From the NCBI GenBank assembly GCA_030706635.1, contig JAUZOD010000006.1, positions 62,001 to 126,000 of the forward strand: a stretch of 64,000 bases of DNA, given 5' to 3'. The DNA comes from Bacteroidota bacterium (GTDB lineage Bacteria; Bacteroidota; Bacteroidia; Chitinophagales; Chitinophagaceae). Shown here one piece after another: positions 36,542-46,869 of the stretch (within the stretch, counting starts at the first letter, position 1; the number at the start of each line of letters is the position of its first letter). The notes beneath the pieces are model-generated. The model had not been told where the DNA came from. It was given only the letters and a program-made list of their open reading frames with translations, and searched no databases. Position numbers and translations under genes: made by a program.

Positions 36542-36609
36542 AGGTAAAAATCAAAGTGGAATTCCGGCTAAAATTAAGCACTTATTTTGGACTGATGGCG
36601 GTTGGCAGT

Positions 36610-36638
36610 TTTGTTTAAACGATTAAGCACTATATTTA
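36610..36638 (+). promoter_or_regulatory. Putative promoter of the GH116 gene
   Basis: TTTG at 36610-36613 and TATATTTA at 36631-36638 are separated by 17 bases, close to the Bacteroidota -33/-7 pattern (TTTG ... TAnnTTTG, last base differs). The start codon at 36685 would then have a leader of about 40 bases. Confidence 0.45.
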
Positions 36639-36684
36639 CAACCCATTCGCGATGCAGTAATTAAAGACCAAAGAAAGTCAGGTT

Positions 36685-39366
36685 ATGCACAAATTTTCCG
36701 GAGCAACAGGTGCAGTCACAGCGCTTCTTTTTTGCCTGGGTATGCAAACAGGCATGGCACAGCAGGCCATTGATCCGTCTCATTTTGTTCCTGTGGAAAA
36801 ACGGCTTTCCGCAGAATGGAATAAGTCACTCTGGGCCAGTGAACAGAAGTTGTACAAGGGAGAGGAGTTGTCCACAATAGGCATGCCCTGCGGAGGGATT
36901 GCAGCAGGTCAGTTATATGTTCGCGGAGATGGCACGCTGGCCAACTGGTGGATATCCAACAACGCGTACAACACAGGATATGGCAAAGATTCTCTGATGA
37001 ATTTTTCAACGGCTCTGGGACCCTGGAAGGTCTGTTACCAGAAGTTTACCCCGCCCAGTTATATAGAGCAGGGGTTTTCCGTCTCGGTAAAACAGGGGAA
37101 TAAAAAGATGGTTCGCGAATTGAGTAAGCGGGACTTCGACGATATCTCCTTTATCGGTGAATATCCGATTGCCAGCATCCGGTATGCGTCCAGATCAAAT
37201 CCTTTGCCGGTAAAAATCAGTATGGAAGTGTTTTCGCCTTTCATCCCGCTGAATGCAAAGGAATCAGCCACTCCCGGAACCGTTTTAAAATTTACGGTAA
37301 CCAATTCATCCGCATCGGCAATGGAGGTCTCCCTGAAAGGCTGGCTGCAAAACCTGGTCTGTCTTGATCTGAAAAACAAAATTCAAGCAAACAGCCGCAA
37401 CAGGGTGATTAAGGGGAAGGGTATTTCCGGCGTTTTTATGGATATCGTTAAACCGGCTTCAGATCTGGCAGATACCGGATTTTTTCCGCAAACCCATCCC
37501 TATGCAGGAAATATCTCTTTAAGTATTTTGTACTCCAATGCTGATCTGGATGCCGATTACAGCATGGAGGGTTCCCATCATCCCAGTCTGACTGCTGAAA
37601 AAAGAGTGGGCGAAAAACTGATCGGATCGGCGGGATCTTCTTTTTCGCTGAAGCCCGGGGAAACCAGGGAACTCACGTTCCTGATCACCTGGTATTTTCC
37701 GAACCGGCCTTCCTATTATTATGGCAGTGACCTGACAAATATAATTCCGAACGACTGGAACGAAGCGCTTCCGGTAAAAGGCGCTACCATCCTGGGTAAT
37801 ATGTATGCCAACTGGTTTGGTAGCTCTACCGGGGTTGCCAGCTGGCTGCAGCAGAACCTGGATCGGCTTTCTGCGGAAACGCATTTATTCCACGACAGCT
37901 GGTATAAAAACACGACCCTTCCCTACTGGCTTGTGCAAAGAATACTGATGCCCGTTTCCACTCTGGCTACGGAAACCTGCCAATGGTGGGCCAGTGATAA
38001 GTTCTGGGCCTGGGAAGGTGTCGGTTCCTGCGTGGGAACCTGCACACATGTCTGGAATTACGAGCAGGCCCTGGCCCGTCTTTTTCCCGGACTGGAAAGA
38101 AATATCAGGGAAAAGACTGACTTCGGAACATCATTCCAGCAGGACGGCAGTGTGTTGGCCAGAAACGGCTGGGGTGATGTGCTGATCGATGGTCATGCAG
38201 GCGCCATTCTGAAAGCATACCGGGAGAGTTTGTGTTCGGACAACCTGTTATTTCTGACGCGCAACTGGGATAAAATAAAAAGGGCTACGGAATATCTGAT
38301 CTCGCAGGACGAAAACGATGACGGCCTGATTGAAAAAACACAGGCGAACACCTATGACATTGCATTTTATGGCGCGAACACCTATGTGGGCGGACTTTAT
38401 TTGGCTGCGCTGAAAGCTGCTGCAAAAATGGCTGACCTTATGCATGATGAGGTTTTTTCCAACCGATGCACAACGATTTTTAACCGGGGAATGCAGAATT
38501 CCATGAATAAGTTATGGAACGGAGAATATTTTATTCAGGATGTGGATCTGGGAAAGCATCCAAAATATCAATATGGCAAAGGTTGTTTGAGCGATCAGTT
38601 GTTCGGGCAAACCTGGTCCCACCTGGTGGGCCTGGGTTATATCTATCCTGAAAAAGCTGTAAAATCGGCATTGGAATCCATCTGGAAATACAATTGGGCG
38701 CCGGATGTGGGTGTCCAGAACCGTCAGCATCCTCCCGAAAGAGTATATGCTGATCCTGGTGAAGCCGGCCTACTGGTCTGCACCTGGCCGCACAGCACCC
38801 ATATGGGAGAAGACGGCGTTCGTTACCGGGATGAGGTCTGGACCGGCATTGAATACCAGGTAGCTACCAATATGATCTATGAAAATATGATTCCGGAAGG
38901 GCTTTCCCTAATGAAAGCTGTGCATGACCGTTATCGGGCGGATAAACACAATCCCTGGAATGAGGTTGAATGTGGGGACCATTATGCCCGCGCCATGGCA
39001 TCTTATGGCGTGTTGGTTGCGCTGGAAGACTACCAGTTTGATGGCCCGGGAAAAAGCATTGGATTTCGCCCGAAAGTGCAGCAGGACCATTTCAGGGGAT
39101 TTTTTACATCCGCAGAAGGATGGGGAAGCCTGAGCCAGGAAAGAAAGCCTTCGGGACAAACCAACAGCCTGATCCTGAGTTACGGAAAGCTGAATCTAAA
39201 ATCTTTTGAAACGGATCTGACCCAAAAGCCCAAACGGGTCAGCCTGAAGCTGGGAAACGCTCCGCTGCCCTGCACTTTTAGTTTTCAGGATAATCACCTG
39301 CTGGTTGCTTTTAATGAACTAAGCCTCGCGGCAAACCAGCGGTTGGATATTGTTGCTGAATATTAG
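36685..39366 (+). CDS. GH116 family glycosidase (bile-acid beta-glucosidase/GBA2-like)
   Basis: An 893-residue secreted enzyme with a signal peptide ending near GMAQ. The N-terminal beta-domain of GH116 (about 60-400) starts with STIGMPCGGIAAGQLYVRGD. The C-terminal (alpha/alpha)6 catalytic domain (about 430-830) carries WWASDKFWAWEGVGSC, GTCTHVWNYEQALARLFPG, DENDDGLIEKTQANTYD and EVECGDHYARAMASYGVL. Family members hydrolyse beta-glucosides, beta-xylosides or N-acetyl-beta-glucosaminides and include human non-lysosomal glucosylceramidase. The gene opens the plus-strand glycan region and is divergent from the Crp/Fnr gene. Length is normal and no catalytic segment looks lost. Confidence 0.93.
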   Translation: MHKFSGATGAVTALLFCLGMQTGMAQQAIDPSHFVPVEKRLSAEWNKSLWASEQKLYKGEELSTIGMPCGGIAAGQLYVRGDGTLANWWISNNAYNTGYGKDSLMNFSTALGPWKVCYQKFTPPSYIEQGFSVSVKQGNKKMVRELSKRDFDDISFIGEYPIASIRYASRSNPLPVKISMEVFSPFIPLNAKESATPGTVLKFTVTNSSASAMEVSLKGWLQNLVCLDLKNKIQANSRNRVIKGKGISGVFMDIVKPASDLADTGFFPQTHPYAGNISLSILYSNADLDADYSMEGSHHPSLTAEKRVGEKLIGSAGSSFSLKPGETRELTFLITWYFPNRPSYYYGSDLTNIIPNDWNEALPVKGATILGNMYANWFGSSTGVASWLQQNLDRLSAETHLFHDSWYKNTTLPYWLVQRILMPVSTLATETCQWWASDKFWAWEGVGSCVGTCTHVWNYEQALARLFPGLERNIREKTDFGTSFQQDGSVLARNGWGDVLIDGHAGAILKAYRESLCSDNLLFLTRNWDKIKRATEYLISQDENDDGLIEKTQANTYDIAFYGANTYVGGLYLAALKAAAKMADLMHDEVFSNRCTTIFNRGMQNSMNKLWNGEYFIQDVDLGKHPKYQYGKGCLSDQLFGQTWSHLVGLGYIYPEKAVKSALESIWKYNWAPDVGVQNRQHPPERVYADPGEAGLLVCTWPHSTHMGEDGVRYRDEVWTGIEYQVATNMIYENMIPEGLSLMKAVHDRYRADKHNPWNEVECGDHYARAMASYGVLVALEDYQFDGPGKSIGFRPKVQQDHFRGFFTSAEGWGSLSQERKPSGQTNSLILSYGKLNLKSFETDLTQKPKRVSLKLGNAPLPCTFSFQDNHLLVAFNELSLAANQRLDIVAEY

Positions 39367-39588
39367 ATCTGATCCTGCTGGCAGTTCAATCGCTCACCAT
39401 CGCGTGACGGGCGGTTTAAATGAAAATCTGCTCAAAATTCATTCTTTGTGAAACCCATAAAGGCAGTAATTCCATCTTTTAGATTATATTAGGGGAGCGA
39501 ATCAGAAAAATAATCCGGCGTAGCTCTACCCGCTGATCAAGCAGTCCTCATAGTTTTCTCTCTATTTTCTAAACCTAAATTTTTTATC

Positions 39589-40071
39589 ATGAAAGCAATT
39601 ATGTTTAAAGGTATGGCTGCCATGCTGGTGGCCAGCTTCATCACGTCCACGTCCAATGGACAAATTCAATGGACTGCCGATCAAAAAGCAGTCTGGAAAA
39701 CTGAAACCGCTATTACCGATGCCTGGATGAAGGGAGACAATGCGACGGCTGATACTTATTATGATGAGAGTTATCAGGGCTGGCCCGAGGATGTTCCCAT
39801 ACCGGTTCCAAAGGCTAATATGACCGCCGGAGCGAATTATCAGGCCACCCTGGGCGGCAAGCTTGTATTTTGGAATGCGGTGCCGGTCGTCATTTGGGTG
39901 AAGGGTGATTTTGCTTACACTGATTATTATTATCGGGCGGTTTATCAGGATAAGGACGGAAAGAAAACCAATGAACATGGCCGCTGGCTTGATGTGCTGA
40001 TGAAGAAGGATGGTAAATGGTTGTTGGTGGGAGATCGCGGTGGTCAGGATCGCGAACCGGCTGCCAAGTAA
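39589..40071 (+). CDS. Secreted NTF2/SnoaL-like protein
   Basis: A 160-residue protein with a signal peptide ending near TSNGQ. The mature part has the cone-shaped NTF2/SnoaL (DUF4440-like) pattern: an N-terminal helix (QKAVWKTETAITDAWMKGD), YYDESYQGWPEDVP, VWVKGDFAYTDYYYRAVY and a last strand WLDVLMKKDGKWLLVGDRGG. Such domains bind small ligands or act as isomerases or hydrolases; no function can be assigned. It has its own strong terminator, 27 bases after the stop. Confidence 0.85.
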   Translation: MKAIMFKGMAAMLVASFITSTSNGQIQWTADQKAVWKTETAITDAWMKGDNATADTYYDESYQGWPEDVPIPVPKANMTAGANYQATLGGKLVFWNAVPVVIWVKGDFAYTDYYYRAVYQDKDGKKTNEHGRWLDVLMKKDGKWLLVGDRGGQDREPAAK

Positions 40072-40097
40072 AAGACCATGGAAATTTTGCTATTATC

Positions 40098-40128
40098 AAC
40101 CCGCTTTTCGAGGCGGGTTATTTTTTTA
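40098..40128 (+). terminator. Intrinsic terminator after the NTF2-like gene
   Basis: A 7-bp GC-rich inverted repeat AACCCGC/GCGGGTT with an 8-base loop is followed by A and then seven T residues. This is a textbook intrinsic terminator. Confidence 0.85.
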
Positions 40129-40202
40129 TGTAATTTCAGCGCACTGCAGGAATAATCCGGGAGGGATTGTAAAGAAAAAAAAACCTGCACCCTGTCAGCC
40201 TT

Positions 40203-41954
40203 ATGAAACAATTCAATGTAATCCTGATTGCTTTCTTCTTTCTATTGAATGGTCCTCTTATAAAAGCCCAGGAAAAACATCCGGATATCCAATGGTTTAA
40301 GGATGCCAAATTCGGATTATTCATTCATTGGGGTTTATATGCCGAATTGGGCGGTGTTTACAAAGGAAAGAATTATTATGGGAGCGGCGAATGGATAATG
40401 AATCAGGCTAAAATTCCGGCTGCGGAATACGCCGGGCTGGCAAAGGATTTCAATCCGGTGAATTTTAATGCGGAGGAATGGGCGCAAATTGCCAGGGATG
40501 CAGGCATACGGTACATGGTAATCACCGCCAAACATCATGAGGGCTTCAGCATGTTTGATACTAAAATAAGTGATTTCAATATTGTAAAAGCATCTCCCTA
40601 CGGGAAGGATCCGATGAAAGCTTTGTCCGTAGCCGCCCGCAAACGCGGGATAAAATTCGGGTTCTATTATTCTCAATTTCTCGACTGGCATGAACCGAAT
40701 GGAGGCGGGAATGACTGGGATTTTGACGAAAGCAAAAAGAACTACCAGCAATACTATCGCGACAAATCCATTCCCCAGCTGAAAGAATTGCTGACAAATT
40801 ACGGACCGCTGGGAATTATCTGGTTTGATATGCCCGGTGGTCTTTCCAGGGAACAGACCAAATCGATGGTGGACAGTCTGCATGTTTTACAACCCAACGC
40901 TTTGTTCAGCAGCAGGGTGGGCCAGGGATTGGGGGACTATACCGACTATGGTGATTCCGAAGTTCCTCCACTCCCGGTTCCGGGAGCATGGGAATCGATT
41001 TATACTCATAATGATACCTGGGGATATATTGCGCATGATATGAATTTCAAATCGCCGGAGGAAATTATTCATCTTCTGGCCAATGTCGCCTCAAAAGGAG
41101 GGAATCTCATGCTGAATATAGGTCCTGACGGCAAAGGAAATATTCCTCCATATTCTGTGCGTTATCTCAGGGCGACGGGTAAGTGGCTTCAAAAATTTGG
41201 GGAGAGCATTTACGGCAGCACCTATGGTTTAATACCTGCACAGCCCTGGGGCGTGACCACGTCAAAACCGGGAAAATTATTCCTGCATGTAATGAACAGA
41301 CCCGAAGACGGTAAGCTTCTTGTTCCCGGTATGAATGTGAGCATTCATAAAATAATGCAGCTGGACAATAAGAGACCGGTGACCTGGAAATTAAAAGGCA
41401 CCGATCTGTATGTTGACCTGCCGGAATTATCCGATAAAAGGAATACTGTTTTTGTTGTGGCGTATAACGGCAGGCTAAAAAGTTTTGACCTCACGCTGCC
41501 GTTGGTCGTTTCTTCAAAATATAAACTCAATACGGTGGACGCCGTTTTTGCGCAACGTAAAGGCGCTGCCCAAATAGAATCCCTGACGTACAGTCATTAT
41601 TTTGGCGATTGGAAGCATGCAACCTGCGTTACCCATTTAAATCAGGTGGAAGACGAGGCGGATTTTAAGGTCAGGGTAACCGAGCCGGGAGACTACAAAA
41701 TCATCCTGGAGTATGCATGTCCCGAAGCAAGCAGTAAGCAGGAGGGCATACTGGAATTTGATGGACAGGACTATAAATTCAGAACCCTGAGAACTTCAGC
41801 GTACGATGAAAACGAGCCGCTGCTGTTCATAAAACATCCGGTGAGCATGGTGACTGTATCCCATCCCGGAATTTATACGGTGAAAATCCACCCGCTTCAC
41901 AACGGGAACGAATTATTTTACCTGAAGGCCGTTTTGTTTGAGCCGGCAGATTGA
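40203..41954 (+). CDS. GH29 alpha-L-fucosidase with C-terminal beta-sandwich
   Basis: A 583-residue secreted fucosidase with a signal peptide ending at LIKAQ. The (beta/alpha)8 barrel (about 25-345) shows the family motifs KFGLFIHWGLYAELGG, RYMVITAKHHEGFSMFD, FGFYYSQFLDWHEPN, and GIIWFDMPGG, in which the Asp is the catalytic nucleophile of GH29. GGNLMLNIGPDGKG closes the barrel. A beta-domain (about 350-460) and an additional carbohydrate-binding-like beta-sandwich (about 470-583, EPGDYKIILEYACP) follow. It releases alpha-L-fucose outside the cytoplasm. It is 5 bases from the end of the convergent alpha-galactosidase gene. Confidence 0.94.
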   Translation: MKQFNVILIAFFFLLNGPLIKAQEKHPDIQWFKDAKFGLFIHWGLYAELGGVYKGKNYYGSGEWIMNQAKIPAAEYAGLAKDFNPVNFNAEEWAQIARDAGIRYMVITAKHHEGFSMFDTKISDFNIVKASPYGKDPMKALSVAARKRGIKFGFYYSQFLDWHEPNGGGNDWDFDESKKNYQQYYRDKSIPQLKELLTNYGPLGIIWFDMPGGLSREQTKSMVDSLHVLQPNALFSSRVGQGLGDYTDYGDSEVPPLPVPGAWESIYTHNDTWGYIAHDMNFKSPEEIIHLLANVASKGGNLMLNIGPDGKGNIPPYSVRYLRATGKWLQKFGESIYGSTYGLIPAQPWGVTTSKPGKLFLHVMNRPEDGKLLVPGMNVSIHKIMQLDNKRPVTWKLKGTDLYVDLPELSDKRNTVFVVAYNGRLKSFDLTLPLVVSSKYKLNTVDAVFAQRKGAAQIESLTYSHYFGDWKHATCVTHLNQVEDEADFKVRVTEPGDYKIILEYACPEASSKQEGILEFDGQDYKFRTLRTSAYDENEPLLFIKHPVSMVTVSHPGIYTVKIHPLHNGNELFYLKAVLFEPAD

Positions 41955-41959
41955 TCTTT

Positions 41960-43813
41960 TCAATTCACCGGGATAGCCTCGATAAGCATGGCTGATTGAG
42001 GCGGAATATTCCTGACCATGTAGTGATTGTCATAAGTACCCAACTCCCGGTTCGACCAGTAGTCTATCAGCCGGTAACGACCTTTTAGCGGAAGCTGGAT
42101 GTTTGTGGGTTGACCGGTCCAGTTGAAACAGTGAAAATATTCACGGTCACCCACATGCGTAATTCCAAGCCGAAGACTACGGTCTTCAAACATGGCTCCG
42201 ATCCCGGTTGACGGAATGCTTTTTCTCAGAATGGATAATTCTTTTTCTCCGAGATCAGCAGCTTTATCTCCGCTGAGCACCAATCCGCCTACCGCATGAA
42301 CTACGGTAGCATGAAAAAGCCAAACCCTGTCTGGCAAAGAAGTATCGCCCGCAAGCAGTAAACAATCGGGATCATTAACCCATAATCTTCCATTTTGCCA
42401 GTTCCTGTTCAGATTCTCCCTTCCAGTTGCTGCAAACCGCTCCCAGCTGCGGTCAATATCGTTTGATGTTCTCATCATATTGACCAAACCGATGGATGGC
42501 CACATGGGCGCATTGCATCCCAAAAGAATCGCATCCGGCCCGGCCCCCCTGATAATGGCTTCCATGCCGCGCCGGTAGGCTTCGATGCGGGTTGCATGCG
42601 GATCAAAGTGTTCACCGGAAACCGTTCCCCAGTAGTTGGCATCCAGTTTGAAATATTGAATCCCCCATTTTTCTCTCATGGTCCGGAAAGTTTCTTCGAG
42701 AAACTTTTGTGCATCCGGATTGGTGCCGTCCAAAACATACCAGGGGCCATGTCTCCATCCGCCAAAACCTTTGGTGGCGGAATTTAGTGGCTTGCCTTCT
42801 TTGTCTTTTATAAACCATCCGGGATGTTCCCGGAAAAGCCGCGAATCTTTTTCTGCGATGAAAGGCGCCACCCAGATGGCGGGCAGAAATCCTTTTTGCC
42901 GGATGGCGAGAACGGTGGAGTCCATGCTGCCAAAAGCAGGACTGGGATCCAGCCAGTCTCCCTCGTATGGCGAATACCCATCGTCTATCTGAATGTATTC
43001 AAAGCCCAGTTTCATTTTTGAAAAGAGTCCGAGGTTTTCCTGAACGATGGATTTCGTGGCCTTGTCGCCATAACAATACCAGGAGCACCAGCCGGTGGGT
43101 ATTGTTTTGATGGGCAGGCGGGGATGATTTTGCTGAATGTATTTTGCAAAACGGGCAAGCAGTTCGTTTCTGTTATTACCCTGCATGGCAGTGAAAGTTT
43201 CCATCTGCCATTTTTCCCCGGGATCAATGGACAACCCTTCAGGATCCATGGAAATCATGAGCCGGTTGCTGGAGAAGGAGAACCGGCCTGCAAATCTTTT
43301 GGACGAAGTAAAGCCCAGCAATACATAACCTTGTTTCCCCAGATCCAGGGTGAATAAATTATATACTGTGCGCAGGCTGTCGGGTTCCGGTAAGCGGTAA
43401 TGATTGCGATCCGTGTATTCAGACAGGTCAACCGGAGATTGCAGCGTTCCGGTGGTTTGAGATAACATCTGAAAACCCTCTCCATAGATGGGTGTATTCG
43501 GATCCAATCCTGTTTTCCTCACATTGAATAAAACAATGTTTTTCAGACTTCTGGATTCCTTACCGGTATTGGTAATGCTGGCAAAACACCGGTCGCCATC
43601 CCATTTTCTTTCAACCAGGATCGCCGCCCTGCTTAAAATCCGGCCTGAGATATCGGTGACCAAAGGCTCCGATTTTTGGAGGAGACCAATCAAATTCCTT
43701 TTTCCGGCGTCCGGAATTCCGGCCTGCTTTTTTTGCTGTGCCGCCAGCGGCGAAACAGGAAAATAGGCGAGCCAGAGGGTGATCATCATCAATACCGTGC
43801 GGTTCATCTGCAT
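41960..43813 (-). CDS. Alpha-galactosidase-like GH36 (clan GH-D) enzyme
   Basis: A 617-residue secreted enzyme. The ATG at 43813, following an A-rich leader, gives a signal peptide ending at PLAAQ; ATGs at 43840 and 43807 are alternatives. The catalytic barrel (about 220-540) carries the GH36 signatures: WCSWYCYGDKATKSIV, FEYIQIDDGYSPYEGDW, QYFKLDANYWG (nucleophile Asp in KLD) and GLVNMMRTSNDIDRSW (acid/base Asp). The usual CSGGG block is replaced by GCNAPMWPS, the variant seen in many Bacteroidota GH36 relatives. The expected reaction is release of alpha-linked galactose. It is the only minus-strand gene among plus-strand neighbours here and is divergent from the first GH172 gene. Confidence 0.9.
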   Translation of the reverse strand: MQMNRTVLMMITLWLAYFPVSPLAAQQKKQAGIPDAGKRNLIGLLQKSEPLVTDISGRILSRAAILVERKWDGDRCFASITNTGKESRSLKNIVLFNVRKTGLDPNTPIYGEGFQMLSQTTGTLQSPVDLSEYTDRNHYRLPEPDSLRTVYNLFTLDLGKQGYVLLGFTSSKRFAGRFSFSSNRLMISMDPEGLSIDPGEKWQMETFTAMQGNNRNELLARFAKYIQQNHPRLPIKTIPTGWCSWYCYGDKATKSIVQENLGLFSKMKLGFEYIQIDDGYSPYEGDWLDPSPAFGSMDSTVLAIRQKGFLPAIWVAPFIAEKDSRLFREHPGWFIKDKEGKPLNSATKGFGGWRHGPWYVLDGTNPDAQKFLEETFRTMREKWGIQYFKLDANYWGTVSGEHFDPHATRIEAYRRGMEAIIRGAGPDAILLGCNAPMWPSIGLVNMMRTSNDIDRSWERFAATGRENLNRNWQNGRLWVNDPDCLLLAGDTSLPDRVWLFHATVVHAVGGLVLSGDKAADLGEKELSILRKSIPSTGIGAMFEDRSLRLGITHVGDREYFHCFNWTGQPTNIQLPLKGRYRLIDYWSNRELGTYDNHYMVRNIPPQSAMLIEAIPVN

Positions 43814-43904
43814 TTGTTTTTGATGGATAATTTTGTTCAAGATAACCGCTTTTTGCTCAATGGCAGCTACTCGGTTATCTTTACTGATAAACCAGGATAA
43901 ATCA

Positions 43905-45515
43905 ATGAAAGGATATCAAAAAGCAATCGTTTGCGGGCTTTTTATTTTTATAGTCTGCGGAACGGGGGACAGTTTTGCACAGAAGGCAGCACCGGGTCAA
44001 AGCGAATCCATCAGTTTCTCCGGCTTATTGCAGGAGATGCTGAACCGGGAGAGCCTGGCCGAATTCCCGGAGAACTGGACGCTTCATCATGTGAGCAGCT
44101 ATGACCGGCGGTCTGTGCAGAAAGATCAGGAAGGTTGGTATGCCAACAATGATTGGGACCAATATATACGGAAAGAAAGAACTCACGGAAGAGACGAATA
44201 TGTTTTGATCGACGCAGACGGGCCAGGCGTTATTACCCGTTTCTGGGCGGGCGGCCATCCAAACAAAAAAGCATATTTAAGATTTTATATTGATGGGCAG
44301 GATGAACCTTTCTGGCAATCGGATCACACGGGTGCCCTGATCGGTCAAAATGTTTCGATCGGCGCTCCTTTATCCCAAAGAACGGTGGATATGGATTATC
44401 TCCCCATCAATCAGGGAGCTCAGCCGGGACACAACCTGTATGCGCCGATCCCTTTTCGGAAACATATTAAAGTGACTTACGAAAAAGCGCCCGGCGGTGC
44501 CGATGATGGATTTTGGTACAATATCGACTACCGAATCTACAAGGGGCAAACCGGTGTGGAAAGTTTTTCAGCAGGCACAACCGGGAAGGACGCTGACATC
44601 CTGAAAAAAACAAATGCTGCACTGGCAGATTTTATGGCCGAATCTCCCGCGTCGGCTAAGGTCTCCGGTGAAAAGAAGATAAGTCCGCTTTCTTTTGAAC
44701 TGGCGCCCCTTTCCTCAAAGGAAATAGAACTGAAAGGACCCGGCTCCCTGAGGAGAATCGTATTGTCATTGAACCCGAACGGAGATGATTCAGTGACTAA
44801 AAATATCTGGTTGCAGATTTCTTTCGATGGCCGGGAAACCGTGGATGTTCCCGCCGGATTTTTTTTCGGGTGCGGCGATCAGCTGGTCCATACCAGGAAT
44901 TGGTACGGCAAAGTAGACAGCAACGGGATTATGGCGTCTTATTGGGTGATGCCCTATAAGCATTCAGCCCGGGTGAGCGTGATCAACAACGGATCCTCAG
45001 TCGTGTCCGGTTCTTTAAAGGTTGCAACCGGAGACTGGCACTGGGACAATCGTTCGATGTACTTTCATGCAGGTTTCAAACGGATGAATCATTTTATGAC
45101 GGAAGCTCAAAAAGGGGAGGACTTTAATTATCTCGATCTGAAACAAAAATCCGGATTGTATGTGGGCGACATGCTGCAGGTGAGTAAAAATGTCGGTGGC
45201 TGGTGGGGAGAAGGAGATGAGAAAATATATATTGACGGCAGCAGCTTCCCCGATGATTTCGGAACGGGAACCGAAGATTACTATGGGTACTCCTGGGGAC
45301 ATCCGGAAACGTTTAACCATATTTTTAATGCACAACCCCTCGGTAATGCCAATCTCAGCGATCGGGGAGGAACTACTGTGAATATCCGGCAGCGCGATCT
45401 GGATGCTATTCCTTTCTCAAAATCTTTGCATTTTGACATGGAATCCTGGAACTGGTTTGGCGGCCCGGTGAATTATAGCCTGATCTGTTTCTGGTATGAA
45501 AAACCTGTTCAATGA
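43905..45515 (+). CDS. DUF2961/GH172 family protein, first copy
   Basis: A 536-residue secreted protein. The ATG at 43905 (MKGYQKAIVCGLFIFIVCGT) gives a clear signal peptide ending in SFAQ; the upstream extension overlaps the divergent gene's leader. The DUF2961 jelly-roll modules show DADGPGVITRFWAGGHP, YIDGQDEPFWQSDHTGA, FWYNIDYRIYKG, YIDGSSFPDDFGTGTEDY and SLHFDMESWNWFG. GH172 enzymes described so far act on alpha-D-arabinofuranosides or difructose dianhydrides. Here it is followed 31 bases later by a second DUF2961 gene, so the two are co-transcribed, perhaps as hetero-oligomers or for related linkages. The sugar target is not readable. Confidence 0.9.
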   Translation: MKGYQKAIVCGLFIFIVCGTGDSFAQKAAPGQSESISFSGLLQEMLNRESLAEFPENWTLHHVSSYDRRSVQKDQEGWYANNDWDQYIRKERTHGRDEYVLIDADGPGVITRFWAGGHPNKKAYLRFYIDGQDEPFWQSDHTGALIGQNVSIGAPLSQRTVDMDYLPINQGAQPGHNLYAPIPFRKHIKVTYEKAPGGADDGFWYNIDYRIYKGQTGVESFSAGTTGKDADILKKTNAALADFMAESPASAKVSGEKKISPLSFELAPLSSKEIELKGPGSLRRIVLSLNPNGDDSVTKNIWLQISFDGRETVDVPAGFFFGCGDQLVHTRNWYGKVDSNGIMASYWVMPYKHSARVSVINNGSSVVSGSLKVATGDWHWDNRSMYFHAGFKRMNHFMTEAQKGEDFNYLDLKQKSGLYVGDMLQVSKNVGGWWGEGDEKIYIDGSSFPDDFGTGTEDYYGYSWGHPETFNHIFNAQPLGNANLSDRGGTTVNIRQRDLDAIPFSKSLHFDMESWNWFGGPVNYSLICFWYEKPVQ

Positions 45516-45546
45516 AAAACGATAAATAAAAAAACGAATTGCTTTT

Positions 45547-46833
45547 ATGAGAAAAATCTATCTGGCGACCATTATGCTGTTGGGTTCATTGACTGCCTTG
45601 CACGCACAGGAGCTGTTTAGGATTCCGGCCGACAGGCCGCAGACCCGCTGGGTGAGCCCTGAAAATCCAACCGGGGAAAAAGGGCAGGGGGCAAAAGTGA
45701 ATAAAGGTGCCAAGGGACAGGCATTTTATATCATCGCTCCGGGTGAGAAAAAAATCATTTTTAATGTGAAGGGCGCAGGCGTCATCAAAAGAATCTGGGT
45801 GAGCGGAACCATTCCCGTTGACGCCGAACAACGCCGGAGCGTTCGACTCGATATGTTCTGGGATGACGCTTCCAGACCGGCTGTTTCCGCTCCCATCGGA
45901 GATTTTTTTGGTGAGGGGTTGGGGTTGATTTCCTCTTTCGAAAATGATTTTTTTGCAAGCCCTGAAGGCAGATCCTACAATTGCACGATACCCATGCCCT
46001 ACCGGACCGCCGCCAGGATGGAACTCAGCAATGAATCCAGCTCCTATGTTCTGTTATGGTACGATGTTGATTTTTTGAAACTGGAGAAACAGGCGGATGA
46101 TGCCCTGTATTTCCACGCACACTGGAGCCGGGAACCGCGGACTACCCTTGGTAAAGATTTTGAGATCCTGCCGCTCGTGAAAGGGAAGGGACGTTATCTG
46201 GGATCTAATATGGGCGTGATCGCAAATCCCGGCTATGAGCACGCGTGGTTTGGCGAAGGAGAGATAAAAATGTATCTGGATGGTGACCGGCCCCATCCAT
46301 CCATCGTTGGAACCGGAACGGAAGATTATATAGGCAGCGGGTGGGGCCAGGGGAAGTTCTCCGGATCTTATCACGGTTCACTTATTTCGGATCAGTCTAA
46401 TGGTCTCTATGCCTTTTACAGATATCATATCGCCGATCCCGTTTATTTTTACACGGATTGCAGGGTGACGCTTCAGCAAATAGGGAGCGCCAATCCACCG
46501 CTGATCAGGGATATGATCAGCCATAAGGTTCCCGTACAACCGGTCTGGTATTTCAACTCAAAGGGAATGCATGATGTGTCGGGAGACAGGAGCAAGGGGC
46601 CGGAGGAAGTGAGCTTACTGGACTTGCCGGGGTCTCAGACAATCGACTGGAGCAAGATCCCGGATACCGTCAGCATGAATTTTTACCGCAGTGATGATCT
46701 CTCTGCCACGGCCTATTTCTATCTGGATAATCCTGCCGGCGTTTTGCCCGGACTTCCTGCTTTGGAACTGAGGATGAAGGATCTGAAGAAGGAAGTGTTC
46801 GAAAAAGCAGATCCTGCATTTATGAGTAAATGA
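45547..46833 (+). CDS. DUF2961/GH172 family protein, second copy
   Basis: A 428-residue secreted protein with a signal peptide ending at TALHAQ. It has the same family motifs in shorter form: KGAGVIKRIWVSGTIPVD, DMFWDDASRPAVSAPIGDFF, VLLWYDVDFLKLEK, EGEIKMYLDGDRPHPSIVGT and GTEDYIGSGWGQGKFSG. The sequence is clearly divergent from the first copy, so this is an old pairing and not a fresh duplication. Its form resembles the shorter GH172 proteins. It precedes a propeller lipoprotein gene by 36 bases in one probable operon from 43905 to 50047. Confidence 0.9.
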   Translation: MRKIYLATIMLLGSLTALHAQELFRIPADRPQTRWVSPENPTGEKGQGAKVNKGAKGQAFYIIAPGEKKIIFNVKGAGVIKRIWVSGTIPVDAEQRRSVRLDMFWDDASRPAVSAPIGDFFGEGLGLISSFENDFFASPEGRSYNCTIPMPYRTAARMELSNESSSYVLLWYDVDFLKLEKQADDALYFHAHWSREPRTTLGKDFEILPLVKGKGRYLGSNMGVIANPGYEHAWFGEGEIKMYLDGDRPHPSIVGTGTEDYIGSGWGQGKFSGSYHGSLISDQSNGLYAFYRYHIADPVYFYTDCRVTLQQIGSANPPLIRDMISHKVPVQPVWYFNSKGMHDVSGDRSKGPEEVSLLDLPGSQTIDWSKIPDTVSMNFYRSDDLSATAYFYLDNPAGVLPGLPALELRMKDLKKEVFEKADPAFMSK

Positions 46834-46869
46834 TAAAAATCCGCGTTTCCTCACAGCGGGGTCCTTTGT